From NCBI RefSeq assembly GCF_900218035.1, contig NZ_OBMR01000006.1, positions 124,001 through 188,000 of the forward strand: DNA of 64,000 nt, given 5' to 3'. The notes beneath the pieces are model-generated. The model did not search any database. It was not told the origin of the DNA and worked only from the letters and a program-made list of their open reading frames with translations. The DNA comes from Pseudobutyrivibrio ruminis DSM 9787 (GTDB lineage Bacteria; Bacillota; Clostridia; Lachnospirales; Lachnospiraceae). Every line of letters begins with the position of its first letter. Within the stretch, counting starts at the first letter, position 1. Shown here in pieces: positions 1-9,600 of the stretch. The position numbers were made by a program, and so were the translations under genes.

Positions 1-3000
1 TATATTTCCCCAAACAAAGAAATTCATTGGGCAGTCTGTAGCGAACCCACTATTATTAATCACAATAGCTGATGTTCCATTGACATTACTACCTTTTACA
101 TTTCCGATTCTGTCTTCAGATGTTGTAACGTCAGACATAAATAATTTAAAGTTGCCTAGATTTATGTCCAGTTTAGTGTTAACACCCTTATTATTTTTAT
201 TGTCACCTATTACTACATTCTTTAATACTAGATTAGTTTTTAATGTAATCGCATTCTTTGTTAGTAACTGATACTTCTTTGTTTCATCTGCTGGTCTGAT
301 AGTAATTTGATTAGCTTTAGAAGCGGTTGTTACATTTTCTTTTATACTAGTTGAAGCATCTGAGCCGTCCATCGCTGTATCAATTATAATTATGTAATTC
401 TTTGATGCACTTCCCGACTTATCAATTTCTGCAAAAGCTTCCTTCAATGTTGCATATGTTCCCCAAGAACATTTTGCTGATTCTGCACCTTCGAATACTT
501 CTACAGGCCTAATTGCAGGATCAAAATCCAACTGCAACGCATTACCAACTTTCTTTGTTGTAAATGCTACAGTCACATCACTTCCACTAGTAGTTCTTCC
601 AACAACGAAATAACATGCAGGTATCTGTTTTCCACTTACTATAGCCTTGTTCTCATAGTCAGCTGCCTTTTCGTAATTATTCTCCGTCAAATATTTTGGC
701 AACAAATTAATTGCATACTGGCTAATCTTAACCTTATGTGTTTTGTCTCCAATTGTGTTTTTAGCATTAAGTTCTACACTTGAAGTTTTAGCATTTACTG
801 TACCTGTAATACTAATTTTATTCTTATAGTCTGTACCATAGCTAATGCTGTTATTTGCATCTAACGATTCAATATTCTTGATAGTAACAGTGGTCTTTAC
901 ATCAATTGTTGCCGACTCAAGATTGGCTGTTCCAGTAACGGCTATTCCACCGTTCTCTGAAATAATTAGGCAGTTTTCCACATCTAAGTTAAAAACAGAA
1001 ATAGCACCTGTGGATTTAATGTTTCCACAATCTACAAATCTCAAAGTTCCCTTGTCGCTATTTGCTATAGATGCATATGTATTCTGAATGTTTACATTCT
1101 TGAATGTAACCTGATAACCTGCTGTATTTAGCTTTGCCTTTGTGTTATCTGAAGCTAAACTAATATTTTCAAAAGTAACATTACATGTAGTAGCAAGGTC
1201 TGCGCCATGTTTTATCTCTACTGATGGTGTTTTGCCTTTAACCGTAATTCCTGCTGTCTTTTTTGCATTAGGAAAGACTAGCTTTTTCTCATCAATATTT
1301 TCTAAAACAGTAATTGTGTATGTTGCATTCTTTTGATTGAGTTTATTAATGTAATTAACCACACCTGTCCAAGATGCAAATTTCGACATAGATATGTATG
1401 CTTCCGGACTTGAAAGTTCAATTATACACTTACCAACAATTATTCCTCCAACCACATCGTCATAATAATAGTCTGAGGATACTGTACTGTTTGCTGGCTG
1501 TACTATTTCTATAACAGATGTTGTCTCTCCAAGCTCAGCGTTGGTTGTATTAAATAAAACAGACTCTAGTGGTGTATCAATCAATACATCCTTTGCATTT
1601 AATGTTTCAAACTTAATACTAAACGAACTAAGTGGGGCAACACTATTTATTGCAAGCTTGGTGTTTGCGTACTTTGCAATTGTTGCTGAGCCTTCACCGC
1701 TCTCATCCGCTATAGCCCCTAGCTTATTAATATTCGCATCACTTATAACCTTGAGTGTGTTATCCGCTCCAATATAGACATTATCTACAGTAACCGATTT
1801 AATTTTAAAATCAGCGTTGGCCGTAGCAAAAATACCACCTGTAGACGAATCCTTAACGCTCAGCTTAGACCAATCACCACCATCTGATATAGTCATACTA
1901 TGACCATTTACGTCGATACTAGTATCTGCATTTTTACCTGCTACCAAAGTTATATTTTTGAATGCAGTGTTTGTTGACAGCGCTATATTACCCGTATAAG
2001 TAATTGTTCTAATCGTACTGCTATCACTAACTATCTCAATAGGAATGCTATTTGTAATAGCTCCAAAACCTTCCACCGCTGAAACATTTCCAGCTAAGCT
2101 TATTTTGCAAACATTTTCGCCATTCTTTTCTAGTGAATTAATGTAGGTAATGGCAGAAGACCAGGTTGAAAATGTTTTGCAGGTCTCACCATATTCCACA
2201 CTAATGATTGCAGCCACTTTTCCAATCTTGTTAAGATAGTTTGCTACGAATTTAGGATCTCTAAATCTCGCTTGTTCTTGTGCACGCTTAAATGATGTTC
2301 CTGTGAGATAGATATGTGCACTACAGTCTATATACATCCATTTATCTTCTGTTGCACTTACCTGCACAATATTATAAGTATGTGCGCCTGAATCTACGCC
2401 CATAATTACACGGCTTGGTACGCCGAGCTCTCTTGATAATCTGGTAAAAGCCTGAGCGTAGGCTTCACAAGTACCCTTTCCATCAATAAGTGCACTGTAT
2501 GCAGTATGATACTTTGGATTAGATCTATCTGATCCTACATTCCCACTAACGTGTGATGTAACATAATCATAAACTGCCTTAATTTTCTTTTCTGTACTCC
2601 AATTTTCATATCCTGCAAATGTGGTGGTCTTAAGAGAGTTTACCTTGTCTGTAACTGCCTTTTCTTGAGCAGCAGTTGTCATTACAGGGATATATACTTC
2701 ATATATATAATAATCCTGGCCATTATGATAAAAGGTTCCTAACTCCTTTTCCTGGCCTTTTACTGTAGTAAAGAAACATGGATCCTCATAATAAAATGAT
2801 GCCTTTTTACTATCACCTATATAATTGCGAATGTAATCCCCTTCCCAAGGTTTCATTCCTTCTCTTTCTTCGCAAAAATCAGTGACCTCGTTAATAGGTA
2901 TCGTTTGCAATTTTAGTGTGAGGGTATTATCTGTTATCTCATTTACTACATCACTGTTAACAGCTATACGTTCATATACATAGCCTTCTTTGCCATCTTT

Positions 3001-4011
3001 TCCATTAGCGCTATACTTTCTATAATTTTCAGCACCATAGCGATCAATATTGTTCGTTCTGTTAACAATTATATCTCGTACGGCTTGATATGCCTCTTCC
3101 TCTGATTCACAGAAAATAGTTGGTTTTACTGCTGAAACATAATCATTTTTATTAACTACAAGTGGAATAACTTTCTCGCAAGCTTTGCAGTACTCCGTTT
3201 CAGCTAATCTAACTCTAAAGTAATAGCCATCGCTTTCAGTAACGATTCGTTTACCATCAACTATACCTTGAAGTCCCCCAGCATCCTTATAAAAAAAATT
3301 ATATGACCTGTAATAATATACTGGTGATTCATCTTCCGAAACAGCGACATAGTTACCGTTAGAATCTTTCTTTACAATATCAAATGTAATATCCTCATCT
3401 TTCAAATACTCGATGCTTTTACTTGCATCCATTTCTGCATTGAAGTCCTTTGTTGTATGTGCTCCCGCTGCTAATTGGTTTCCATCTGCATCATAGAAAT
3501 CTAATTGAAGTATTACAGCACTAATTTCTTCTTCTGAATAATAAAGCCCATCATAGATTCCATTACAGCCAGACACTTCTGTAACGATCTTATTAAGCTC
3601 AGTTGTATTATTCCCCCATGGATTATATAGCTTAAATGACTGAATCTTCTTAGATTCTTCACCTGTCACTATTTCCTGTTCGTCCTGCTCTTCCTCTGCC
3701 TCAAGCTCCTCGTCAACGGACTCTTCCTCAGAAATAGCTGTTTCATTCTCAGCCGACTCATTATTTTCAACAGTTTCTTGCTGAATCTCTTCCTGAGTAG
3801 GTGTTTCTTCTTGGGCTGGCGTTTCCTCAACAGGCTCTTCCTGTTGTAACTCTTCTGTTTCATCTTCTGTTGGCAAACCGTCAGTAACTTCTACAGTTTC
3901 ACTAAGAATAGTATCTTCAGCAGCATACACTATTCCCCCATCTGACATTACAGATGAAAACAAAATCAACATGGCTGTCGTAAATGCCAGCATTCTGTTC
4001 ATTCTTTTCAT
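1..4011 (-). CDS. Secreted transglutaminase-like protein with repeat-rich C-terminal region (3' end outside window)
   Basis: The frame is open from ATG at 4011 to the left edge (1337 codons, no stop seen), so the gene is partial at its 3' end. AGGAG lies just upstream of the ATG. Residues 1-30 form a signal peptide ending near VYAAED; residues 30-110 are a Glu/Gln/Thr-rich acidic linker. Residues about 470-570 carry a transglutaminase-like core with a visible Cys-His-Asp triad: Cys515 in GKGTCEAYAQAF, His544 in GAHTYNIV, Asp562 in WMYIDCSA. Downstream, from about residue 605, come beta-rich repeats headed by modules such as WSSAITYIN, WTGVVNYINKL and ATLKEAFAEID, with runs resembling right-handed beta-helix rungs. 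Known relatives are extracellular transglutaminase/protease-fold proteins; whether this one crosslinks, hydrolyses or is structural cannot be told. Likely monocistronic, since a terminator lies just upstream at 4105-4137. Confidence 0.85.
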   Translation of the reverse strand, partial: MKRMNRMLAFTTAMLILFSSVMSDGGIVYAAEDTILSETVEVTDGLPTEDETEELQQEEPVEETPAQEETPTQEEIQQETVENNESAENETAISEEESVDEELEAEEEQDEQEIVTGEESKKIQSFKLYNPWGNNTTELNKIVTEVSGCNGIYDGLYYSEEEISAVILQLDFYDADGNQLAAGAHTTKDFNAEMDASKSIEYLKDEDITFDIVKKDSNGNYVAVSEDESPVYYYRSYNFFYKDAGGLQGIVDGKRIVTESDGYYFRVRLAETEYCKACEKVIPLVVNKNDYVSAVKPTIFCESEEEAYQAVRDIIVNRTNNIDRYGAENYRKYSANGKDGKEGYVYERIAVNSDVVNEITDNTLTLKLQTIPINEVTDFCEEREGMKPWEGDYIRNYIGDSKKASFYYEDPCFFTTVKGQEKELGTFYHNGQDYYIYEVYIPVMTTAAQEKAVTDKVNSLKTTTFAGYENWSTEKKIKAVYDYVTSHVSGNVGSDRSNPKYHTAYSALIDGKGTCEAYAQAFTRLSRELGVPSRVIMGVDSGAHTYNIVQVSATEDKWMYIDCSAHIYLTGTSFKRAQEQARFRDPKFVANYLNKIGKVAAIISVEYGETCKTFSTWSSAITYINSLEKNGENVCKISLAGNVSAVEGFGAITNSIPIEIVSDSSTIRTITYTGNIALSTNTAFKNITLVAGKNADTSIDVNGHSMTISDGGDWSKLSVKDSSTGGIFATANADFKIKSVTVDNVYIGADNTLKVISDANINKLGAIADESGEGSATIAKYANTKLAINSVAPLSSFSIKFETLNAKDVLIDTPLESVLFNTTNAELGETTSVIEIVQPANSTVSSDYYYDDVVGGIIVGKCIIELSSPEAYISMSKFASWTGVVNYINKLNQKNATYTITVLENIDEKKLVFPNAKKTAGITVKGKTPSVEIKHGADLATTCNVTFENISLASDNTKAKLNTAGYQVTFKNVNIQNTYASIANSDKGTLRFVDCGNIKSTGAISVFNLDVENCLIISENGGIAVTGTANLESATIDVKTTVTIKNIESLDANNSISYGTDYKNKISITGTVNAKTSSVELNAKNTIGDKTHKVKISQYAINLLPKYLTENNYEKAADYENKAIVSGKQIPACYFVVGRTTSGSDVTVAFTTKKVGNALQLDFDPAIRPVEVFEGAESAKCSWGTYATLKEAFAEIDKSGSASKNYIIIIDTAMDGSDASTSIKENVTTASKANQITIRPADETKKYQLLTKNAITLKTNLVLKNVVIGDNKNNKGVNTKLDINLGNFKLFMSDVTTSEDRIGNVKGSNVNGTSAIVINNSGFATDCPMNFFVWGNI

Positions 4012-4104
4012 ACGTTTCTCCTTATCTTTTTTATGTATAATACGTGAATTCTATGTGTAGCCTATGTGAACAATATATATTAATCCTCATCTTTTTTCAA
4101 TTAA

Positions 4105-4137
4105 ACAAAAAAAGTGAGGCCAAATTGACCTCACTTT
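4105..4137 (-). terminator. Rho-independent terminator downstream of the 4150-4404 stub
   Basis: A 9-bp perfect stem (4111-4119 with 4129-4137, AAAGTGAGG/CCTCACTTT) reads into a run of T residues on the minus strand. It ends the transcript passing through the 84-codon stub, and lies upstream of the transglutaminase-like gene. Confidence 0.8.
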
Positions 4138-4149
4138 CTGAATAACCAG

Positions 4150-4404
4150 TCACTGTTTATACCTTAAACAAATATTTTCATGCTTACCTTTTATGCTTGG
4201 CTTATACAAAACATAACTATAATTAGTTGTATCATCAGTAGTTTTATAGTAACTTAGTCCAGTCAAATCTGCTTTAGGTGCATAAACGACTTTATAATTA
4301 CTATTCTTTGAATACTTTATTTTGTACGTATTGTCTGGACCATAAACATCTTTATAAACCGTCTCTTTTCCCTCTTTTACTGAATGTACAAGTCTAAATT
4401 CCAA
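4150..4404 (-). pseudogene. Orphan 3' end of an unrecognised gene, no credible start
   Basis: An open frame of about 85-90 codons ends in QPeptide-like ...NICLRYKQ and is followed at once by a good terminator, as a real gene end would be. Its upstream side is broken: an in-frame TGA lies at 4420-4422, the first start-like codon is a TTG at 4404 with no ribosome binding site at the right distance, and the nearby AGGAGG-ATG (ATG at 4423) is in another frame and stops after two codons. The protein is Tyr/Lys-rich with beta-like alternation (VYGPDNTYKIKY, YKVVYAPKADL), which fits the tail of a secreted repeat protein, but I recognise no family. Best read as the surviving 3' end of a deleted or frameshifted gene; a short expressed peptide is possible but less likely. 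Confidence 0.45.
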
Positions 4405-4429
4405 GGTATCGCCACTATTTCATCCTCCT

Positions 4430-4488
4430 AAAACCTTATATTTCATTGCGTTACACTAATTAGACGAATCAAATTAGACTAAGGTTTT
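4430..4488. repeat. Inverted repeat upstream of the stub
   Basis: AAAACCTTA (4430-4438) and TAAGGTTTT (4480-4488) are perfect inverted 9-mers. Between them a second pair, CTAATT/AATTAG, could extend the structure. It lies exactly where the 5' part of the 4150-4404 frame should begin. No transposase or target-site duplication is seen, so it is listed only as an unexplained palindromic element. Confidence 0.4.
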
Positions 4489-4617
4489 ATATTATTTATA
4501 TTTTTTTGCCTAGTGAATTATAATATCAGGTGTTATATTAATCAAGCATTTATAATAATTGGTCTATTTTTTAACGTTTATACACTTCTAATACGCATTT
4601 CTTCCTATAACTGCAAA

Positions 4618-4643
4618 AGGAGCCTGGCTCCCGCCAGACTCCT
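4618..4643 (-). terminator. Terminator of the AAA-ATPase-like gene
   Basis: AGGAGCCTGG (4618-4627) pairs with CCAGACTCCT (4634-4643) with one mismatch. On the minus strand the hairpin is followed by a short TTTT run. It begins 30 bp after the stop codon of the 4673-6241 gene. Confidence 0.65.
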
Positions 4644-4672
4644 AAATAACTAATTAATCTTAATAATATTAT

Positions 4673-6241
4673 TTATTCTTCCACCTGCCATCCTGCAAGT
4701 TTTCTTGTTTTTGAATCAAAGGATACTCCTATTTTATACAACTTTCTTTTATCAGCTTTAAATGGTAGTGCATATTCCTTTGAATTAATCTGCGCGATAG
4801 CATCTTCCGCTGATTCATCCCTTTTAAACTCAAATAAGTATATATATTTGCTGGTTTCAACCTTGCAATCAATTCGTCCGCTAAAAGTATGCATCTCACA
4901 AACAGTAAACTTACCTAATAACGTAAATACGATATATATTACAGACTGAAAATAGTATTCAAACGGATCCGATTCTTTGGTATAAGGGATACTTGCAAAC
5001 AAAGCAATTAACACATTCTTGATTTGCTCTAAATCTCCATCCTCTACATATCTTCTTAGTGTGAAAATATCCTTATTCGATCCAGCGCCAATATCTGTAA
5101 CATACTCTGGCAATAGACTTTCCAAGAAACCATTTTTTACTTCATCGTTTGGAAAGGCCAATGTGTACTCTCGAGCTTTGCGATCATAATCCACAATTGT
5201 TAAATAACCTGTCTGATAAAGTAAAGGTACTGCGTCTAAGTTATCCCCACTATAGTCCTTTAAAACACTTTCACTTGCATAAAGTTTATGATTTGTCAAT
5301 TTGCTGTATTCAAAATTTGAAGCTACAAGTTTATTAACCAGGAATGTAGGTGTCCCTGTTTCAAACCAATAGGCACCGAAATCTTTATCAAAAAAGGATT
5401 TCAACAGGCTAAATGGATTGTAAACCCCAACACCTTCCGGATGAAAATGATACCCATCATATTGTTTCTTAAGAATATCCATACAGTCTTCTACGGTTAA
5501 CTCTTGTCGTTCTGAGAGCTGCTTAACCTCCTCGTAGAAGTACTCCTCAATCTCTTCTTTAGTAATACCGCATATGCCAGAGAAATCCTGACTTAGCGAA
5601 ATATCATTTAATTGATTCAGATCACTAAATATACTTACCTTATGGAACTTGGATACTCCAGTGATGAATATAAAATGAATATATTCATCGCAACTTTTCA
5701 ATGTACTAAAAAAGGCTTTAAAAACTTCTTTATTATGATTCTGAAGTTCATCATTATCCACGACATCTAATAGAGGCTTATCATATTCATCTATAAGTAC
5801 GACGCTACGAATCTTTTCCTTCTCATAGACATTAATTAAAAGGTTTTGGAAACGCTCAGGTAAAGAAGCTTCTTCATCTTCATTTCCATATTCTTTCTCC
5901 CATCTTTTAAGATGTGCATTTAATGAGTCTTCCAATCCACCTTTGACCTGATAATTGGCACCATTAAAGTCAAAATAAAAAACAGGATATTTTTTCCATG
6001 CATCAGGATTTTTTGCTTCTAATTGCTCTATCTTCAATCCAGAAAAAAGTTCCTTTTTCCCTTCCCAGTACGCCTTCAATGTGGAAAGCAAAAGACTTTT
6101 TCCAAACCTACGAGGTCTACTAAGAAAATAAGGTACGTTATTATGGACCAACTGGTATATATAATCAGTTTTATCAACATATACAAAATCTTCTGTTATT
6201 AACTTTTCAAAACCTTGAATACCAATTGGCAGTTTTCGCAT
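4673..6241 (-). CDS. AAA-ATPase-like protein with C-terminal PD-(D/E)XK nuclease-type domain
   Basis: 522 residues, ATG preceded by GGAG. The N-terminal part matches the AAA-ATPase_like family (Pfam PF09820 type): the opening motif LPIGIQGFEKL..FVYVDKT, a Walker A-like SRPRRFGKSL at 41-50 with Lys48, and Walker B VVLIDEYD at 147-154. The C-terminus is of PDDEXK_9 type: GRID at 455-458 and LFEFK at 469-473 supply an Asp458...Glu471-x-Lys473 signature. Such proteins are abundant, often in many copies, in gut Clostridia and Bacteroidetes; their role is not established (defence, DNA processing or mobile-element functions have been suggested). Here it stands alone between two terminators and between two broken secreted-protein stubs, so it is probably its own transcription unit and may have arrived by insertion. 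Confidence 0.9.
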   Translation of the reverse strand: MRKLPIGIQGFEKLITEDFVYVDKTDYIYQLVHNNVPYFLSRPRRFGKSLLLSTLKAYWEGKKELFSGLKIEQLEAKNPDAWKKYPVFYFDFNGANYQVKGGLEDSLNAHLKRWEKEYGNEDEEASLPERFQNLLINVYEKEKIRSVVLIDEYDKPLLDVVDNDELQNHNKEVFKAFFSTLKSCDEYIHFIFITGVSKFHKVSIFSDLNQLNDISLSQDFSGICGITKEEIEEYFYEEVKQLSERQELTVEDCMDILKKQYDGYHFHPEGVGVYNPFSLLKSFFDKDFGAYWFETGTPTFLVNKLVASNFEYSKLTNHKLYASESVLKDYSGDNLDAVPLLYQTGYLTIVDYDRKAREYTLAFPNDEVKNGFLESLLPEYVTDIGAGSNKDIFTLRRYVEDGDLEQIKNVLIALFASIPYTKESDPFEYYFQSVIYIVFTLLGKFTVCEMHTFSGRIDCKVETSKYIYLFEFKRDESAEDAIAQINSKEYALPFKADKRKLYKIGVSFDSKTRKLAGWQVEE

Positions 6242-6269
6242 TGTTTTATCTCCTTTAATTTCTAGGAAT

Positions 6270-6278
6270 AGTATAACA
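6270..6278 (-). promoter_or_regulatory. Possible extended -10 promoter for the AAA-ATPase-like gene
   Basis: On the minus strand TGTTATACT gives a TATACT -10 with the upstream TG of an extended -10, about 30 bp before the ATG at 6241. No convincing -35 lies 17 bp upstream because that position falls in the T-run of the preceding terminator. Confidence 0.35.
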
Positions 6279-6286
6279 GAGTTTCA

Positions 6287-6318
6287 CTAAAAAAACAGCG
6301 GTCCGAAGACCGCTGTTT
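6287..6318 (-). terminator. Rho-independent terminator after the 6326-6592 remnant
   Basis: AAACAGCGGTC (6293-6303) and GACCGCTGTTT (6308-6318) form a perfect 11-bp stem with a CGAA/TTCG tetraloop, followed by TTTT on the minus strand. It begins within 10 bp of the stop codon of the broken remnant, showing that the remnant keeps an intact gene end. Confidence 0.9.
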
Positions 6319-6325
6319 CCTGTTT

Positions 6326-6592
6326 TTACTTTCCAACCTTTTCATACTTTGCATAAAGAGTAGCTGTTCCGCCACCATTGCTAACTTTATAGCTTACTGT
6401 GAAGTCTTTATTTAATGTTAAAACATCACCATACTTATCAACTACTGTGTAGGCAACTGGTGATGTTGAAGGTTCTTCTGTACTAGATGGTGATTCCTCG
6501 TTTTGAATTATTTTTTCTTCCGCGGCCTCTGTTGCATAAGTGAAGGGCGAGGTCAATGACCTCGCCCTCCTTACTTGCATATTAAGATGCAT
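6326..6592 (-). pseudogene. Internally deleted remnant of a secreted repeat protein
   Basis: The homologous part is about 6326-6538. It reads YATEAAEEKII..., which looks like the last residues of a signal peptide plus an acidic linker, and then VAYTVVDKYGDVLTLNKDF, closely matching TAYTVVDKYGDVMAINKDY in the 13557-18785 protein, and finally GTATLYAKYEKVGK, matching ETATLYAKYEEVGE in the 6636-13328 protein. The signal peptide itself and the long body are missing. The ATG at 6592 lies beyond a strong hairpin (6545-6567), so the first 15 codons of the frame are hairpin sequence, not protein coding. Best explained as recombination among paralogous surface-protein genes that left both ends of one of them fused. 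Confidence 0.7.
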
Positions 6593-6632
6593 GGGATTTA
6601 CATCCCTTTATAATCAATCAGATATTCTGATT
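6545..6632 (-). terminator. Cluster of three hairpins downstream of the 2230-aa protein gene
   Basis: In transcription order after the stop codon: AATCAGA/TCTGATT (6616-6632), GGGAT/ATCCC (6594-6607), and the strong GC-rich GGGCGAGGTCA/TGACCTCGCCC (6545-6567). The last has only a weak T-tract on either strand, so termination efficiency is uncertain; it may also protect the mRNA 3' end. Confidence 0.6.
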
Positions 6633-6635
6633 AGA

Positions 6636-9600
6636 TTATTTCCAAATAGCATATACTGTCTTAGCTTCTATATCATCATCTGTCGGTGCATAAGAAGACC
6701 AATCAGAAATTACATCTGTCGCATCTGATGTTGCACCCCAACCCTTAAATGTTTTGCCTTCAGGGGCTATTAGTCCAGTTCCGTCTGATGCTTCAAATGT
6801 TTCACCATATGTATAAATTCCTGCATCAACAGAACCTGTTCCTTCATTAGCATTATAATTTATTGTTCTTGTAATAGGCGTCCATGAAGGTGTATATGTT
6901 CTGCTTCCAGCAGCTGTTACTGTACCAAGATTGATTGTCGCATTTGCAGCATATACTGTAAGCTCCTGATTTCCATCTGGACCTGCATCAGCTGCGCATA
7001 CCCAACCTGCAAATGTGTAACCAGTCTTTGTCCATGGGCATGCTGGATACTTCGAATCTGAAGTACCTGTTATATATTCAATATCATCTATTGTGTCAGA
7101 GCCCTGTTCTGAGTCATCATTCTTCTCAAACTTGCAAGTAATAGCTAGTTTTTCCCATACTGCATAAAGTGTAAGAGTCTTACCTTCTTCGTTCATAACA
7201 TCTGTTAACGCAGCTTCATCTTCATATTTAACGGCACCCTCTGCAGATGTTGCCCAGCCTTTAAATGCATAGTTTGTAATTGTAAAGGCATTTGCTGTAA
7301 GCTTTGTTCCAGCATTTGCATTCTCTAAATCATTCATCTCACCAGAAACAGTTTGATTTGTTGGAGCATTAGCTTCAAACTTTACTGTATAAGGATATGT
7401 TGCGTCTTCCCATCTAGCCTTAAGAGTAATAGCTTTTGGTGATGTTGCTAAAGCTGCTATTCCATCAGCATCAAGCTTTGTTTTGCCTACATAAACATCC
7501 CAAACAAGAGTTTTACCAGACTTTGTAACAGTTGTTCCTGCGGCCTGCGCTGAAGCTAATACACTTGCAGCGTTCTCCACGTTGTAGCTTGTTGGAGCTG
7601 CTGTTGTTACTGCTGCGCCACTATAAGTAATCTTGTAGTCGATAGGAGCCCATACTGCATAAAGTGTTACTGTACTGTCAGAAGCTTCCTTTACAACTGC
7701 CTTATCAGCATATGCAATTTCAGCAGTACTATAAGTTCCAGTTGTCTTAGACCAGCCTACAAACTTATAAGCTCCAGTTACCTTAAATGCGTTTGCAGCT
7801 AGTTTTGTACCAGATTTAATTTTTTCTTGTGTTGCCATTGTGCCTGACACATTACCAAGAGCACATACAGCTGACTCTCCTTCACCTGTTGTGTATGCAG
7901 CTGCGTTGTTATTATACTTAACAGTAAATTCATTCTGTGTCCATACAGGAGTAAGAGTTAAATCACCAATTGTTCCTGCTGCAATAGAATATGTTGTAAC
8001 AGCAGATTCACCCTCGCCTGTTGTTTTCTTTAAAAGTGCTTTTGCATTAGAACACTTCCACCCTGTAAAAGTATAACCCGCCTTTACAGGTGTTGGAATT
8101 GAAGCAATTCCATCCTCTGTTGTATAAATATCTGTTGTAAGGTTTTCTGCATCCTTATAAGTTACTTTATATGAAATAGCTTCCCACTGTGCAGAAAGAA
8201 TTGTGTTTGTGCCTGTTGCAAATTCATTATATAATTTTTGCTTATCTGTATATACTGTTGTGCCATATGTATATGGTGATTCTTCAGTGCCCTCACCCGA
8301 TCTGACTTTCCAGCCAACAAACTTATATCCAGCGCGTTTTAGCTTATTTGCTGATATTGCAGTTGCGGTACCTCTCTTGATAGTCTGATCACTCATTTTA
8401 CCAGTAGGTGTTACACCTGTTGGAGCATTTCCATCAAATATAATTTTGTATTCTCCAACTTCTTCATACTTAGCATAAAGTGTTGCTGTTTCGCCAGCAT
8501 TGATGCTAGGAGTGTATGACGTTCCCTTCTCACCTACTCTAGATGTAAGTTCTTTATCTGAGTACCATCCCTCAAATACATACGTCTTTCCATCTACCTT
8601 GAATGAAGCTTGTGGTAATGTAAATGTACCATTCTTGCTTGTAAGAGCCTTTGTGGCACCTGTTGGATTAAGAGTTTTTGCTTCATCCCCTGTACCAAAT
8701 GTCTGTGAAACTGCTTCGAATGTAAGGTTGTAGAGCATAGACTTAGCCTTAATCTTAAAGCTTAATGTCTTTGTTCCACCATAATTTCCAATACCTCTTA
8801 CAGTTACCTTAGCTGTGCCAGCCTTTGCATTATTAACATAGCTTCCTTCAACAATTTCAAAATCTGTACCTAATACTAAATTAGTAGAACCAATTGCTGC
8901 TGTTGCAAAATCATCTGCTGTTAGAAGCACTGGGCTTCCTGCATATGTCTGGTCATTAATCTTGAACTTAGCAGAAGAAATATTCATATTTTTAGCTACT
9001 ACACGAATAATACCTTCTGTCTCAGGTGTTGTTCCTACGTAATCACCATTTGTTCCAGCTGTAGCAACAGCGCGTAATTCTGTGCCTGCTGTTAAAACAT
9101 CACCTGTTTTAACTTCATCATTTCTGTAAACGGTTACTTTTTCATTGTTTCTAGTAATTACCGCCGTTTCATTATAAACATATGTAAGTGTGTAATCTTT
9201 CTTAACTGCAAGAGCCTTGCCCAATGTAACAGTTGTCTTTGGCGCTTTGAACTTACCTTCTGTTATATCTGTTGTTACAATTGTAGCATCTGAAAGTGAG
9301 CCTGATGTAATAGCAAAATTAACAGTAATGGTTCCTGTATAGTTGCCCTTGCCTTTAATTGTTGCTGTTGGAGCCTTCTTAGCATCAGCAGCTGCTACAA
9401 CCGTATTATTCTTATAAGTTACAGTGTAATCTGTACCATTAACAAGTGTTACATCATCTGTTGTCTCTGTTGTTCCAAATCCATCAACTAATGTAACTTT
9501 AGGCTGTGCTCCTGCCTTTGTGCAAGTAGCTGAACTCAACCTTGGATTAGATACACGACGTCCTTCTGTAAGCTTAGCGTCTGCTGCCAAATCAACTGGT

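Noticed and set aside
4673-6241. AAA-ATPase-like protein as a transposase
   Set aside because: The Walker A/B and PD-(D/E)XK motifs fit the AAA-ATPase_like/PDDEXK_9 type; no terminal inverted repeats bounding the gene were found.
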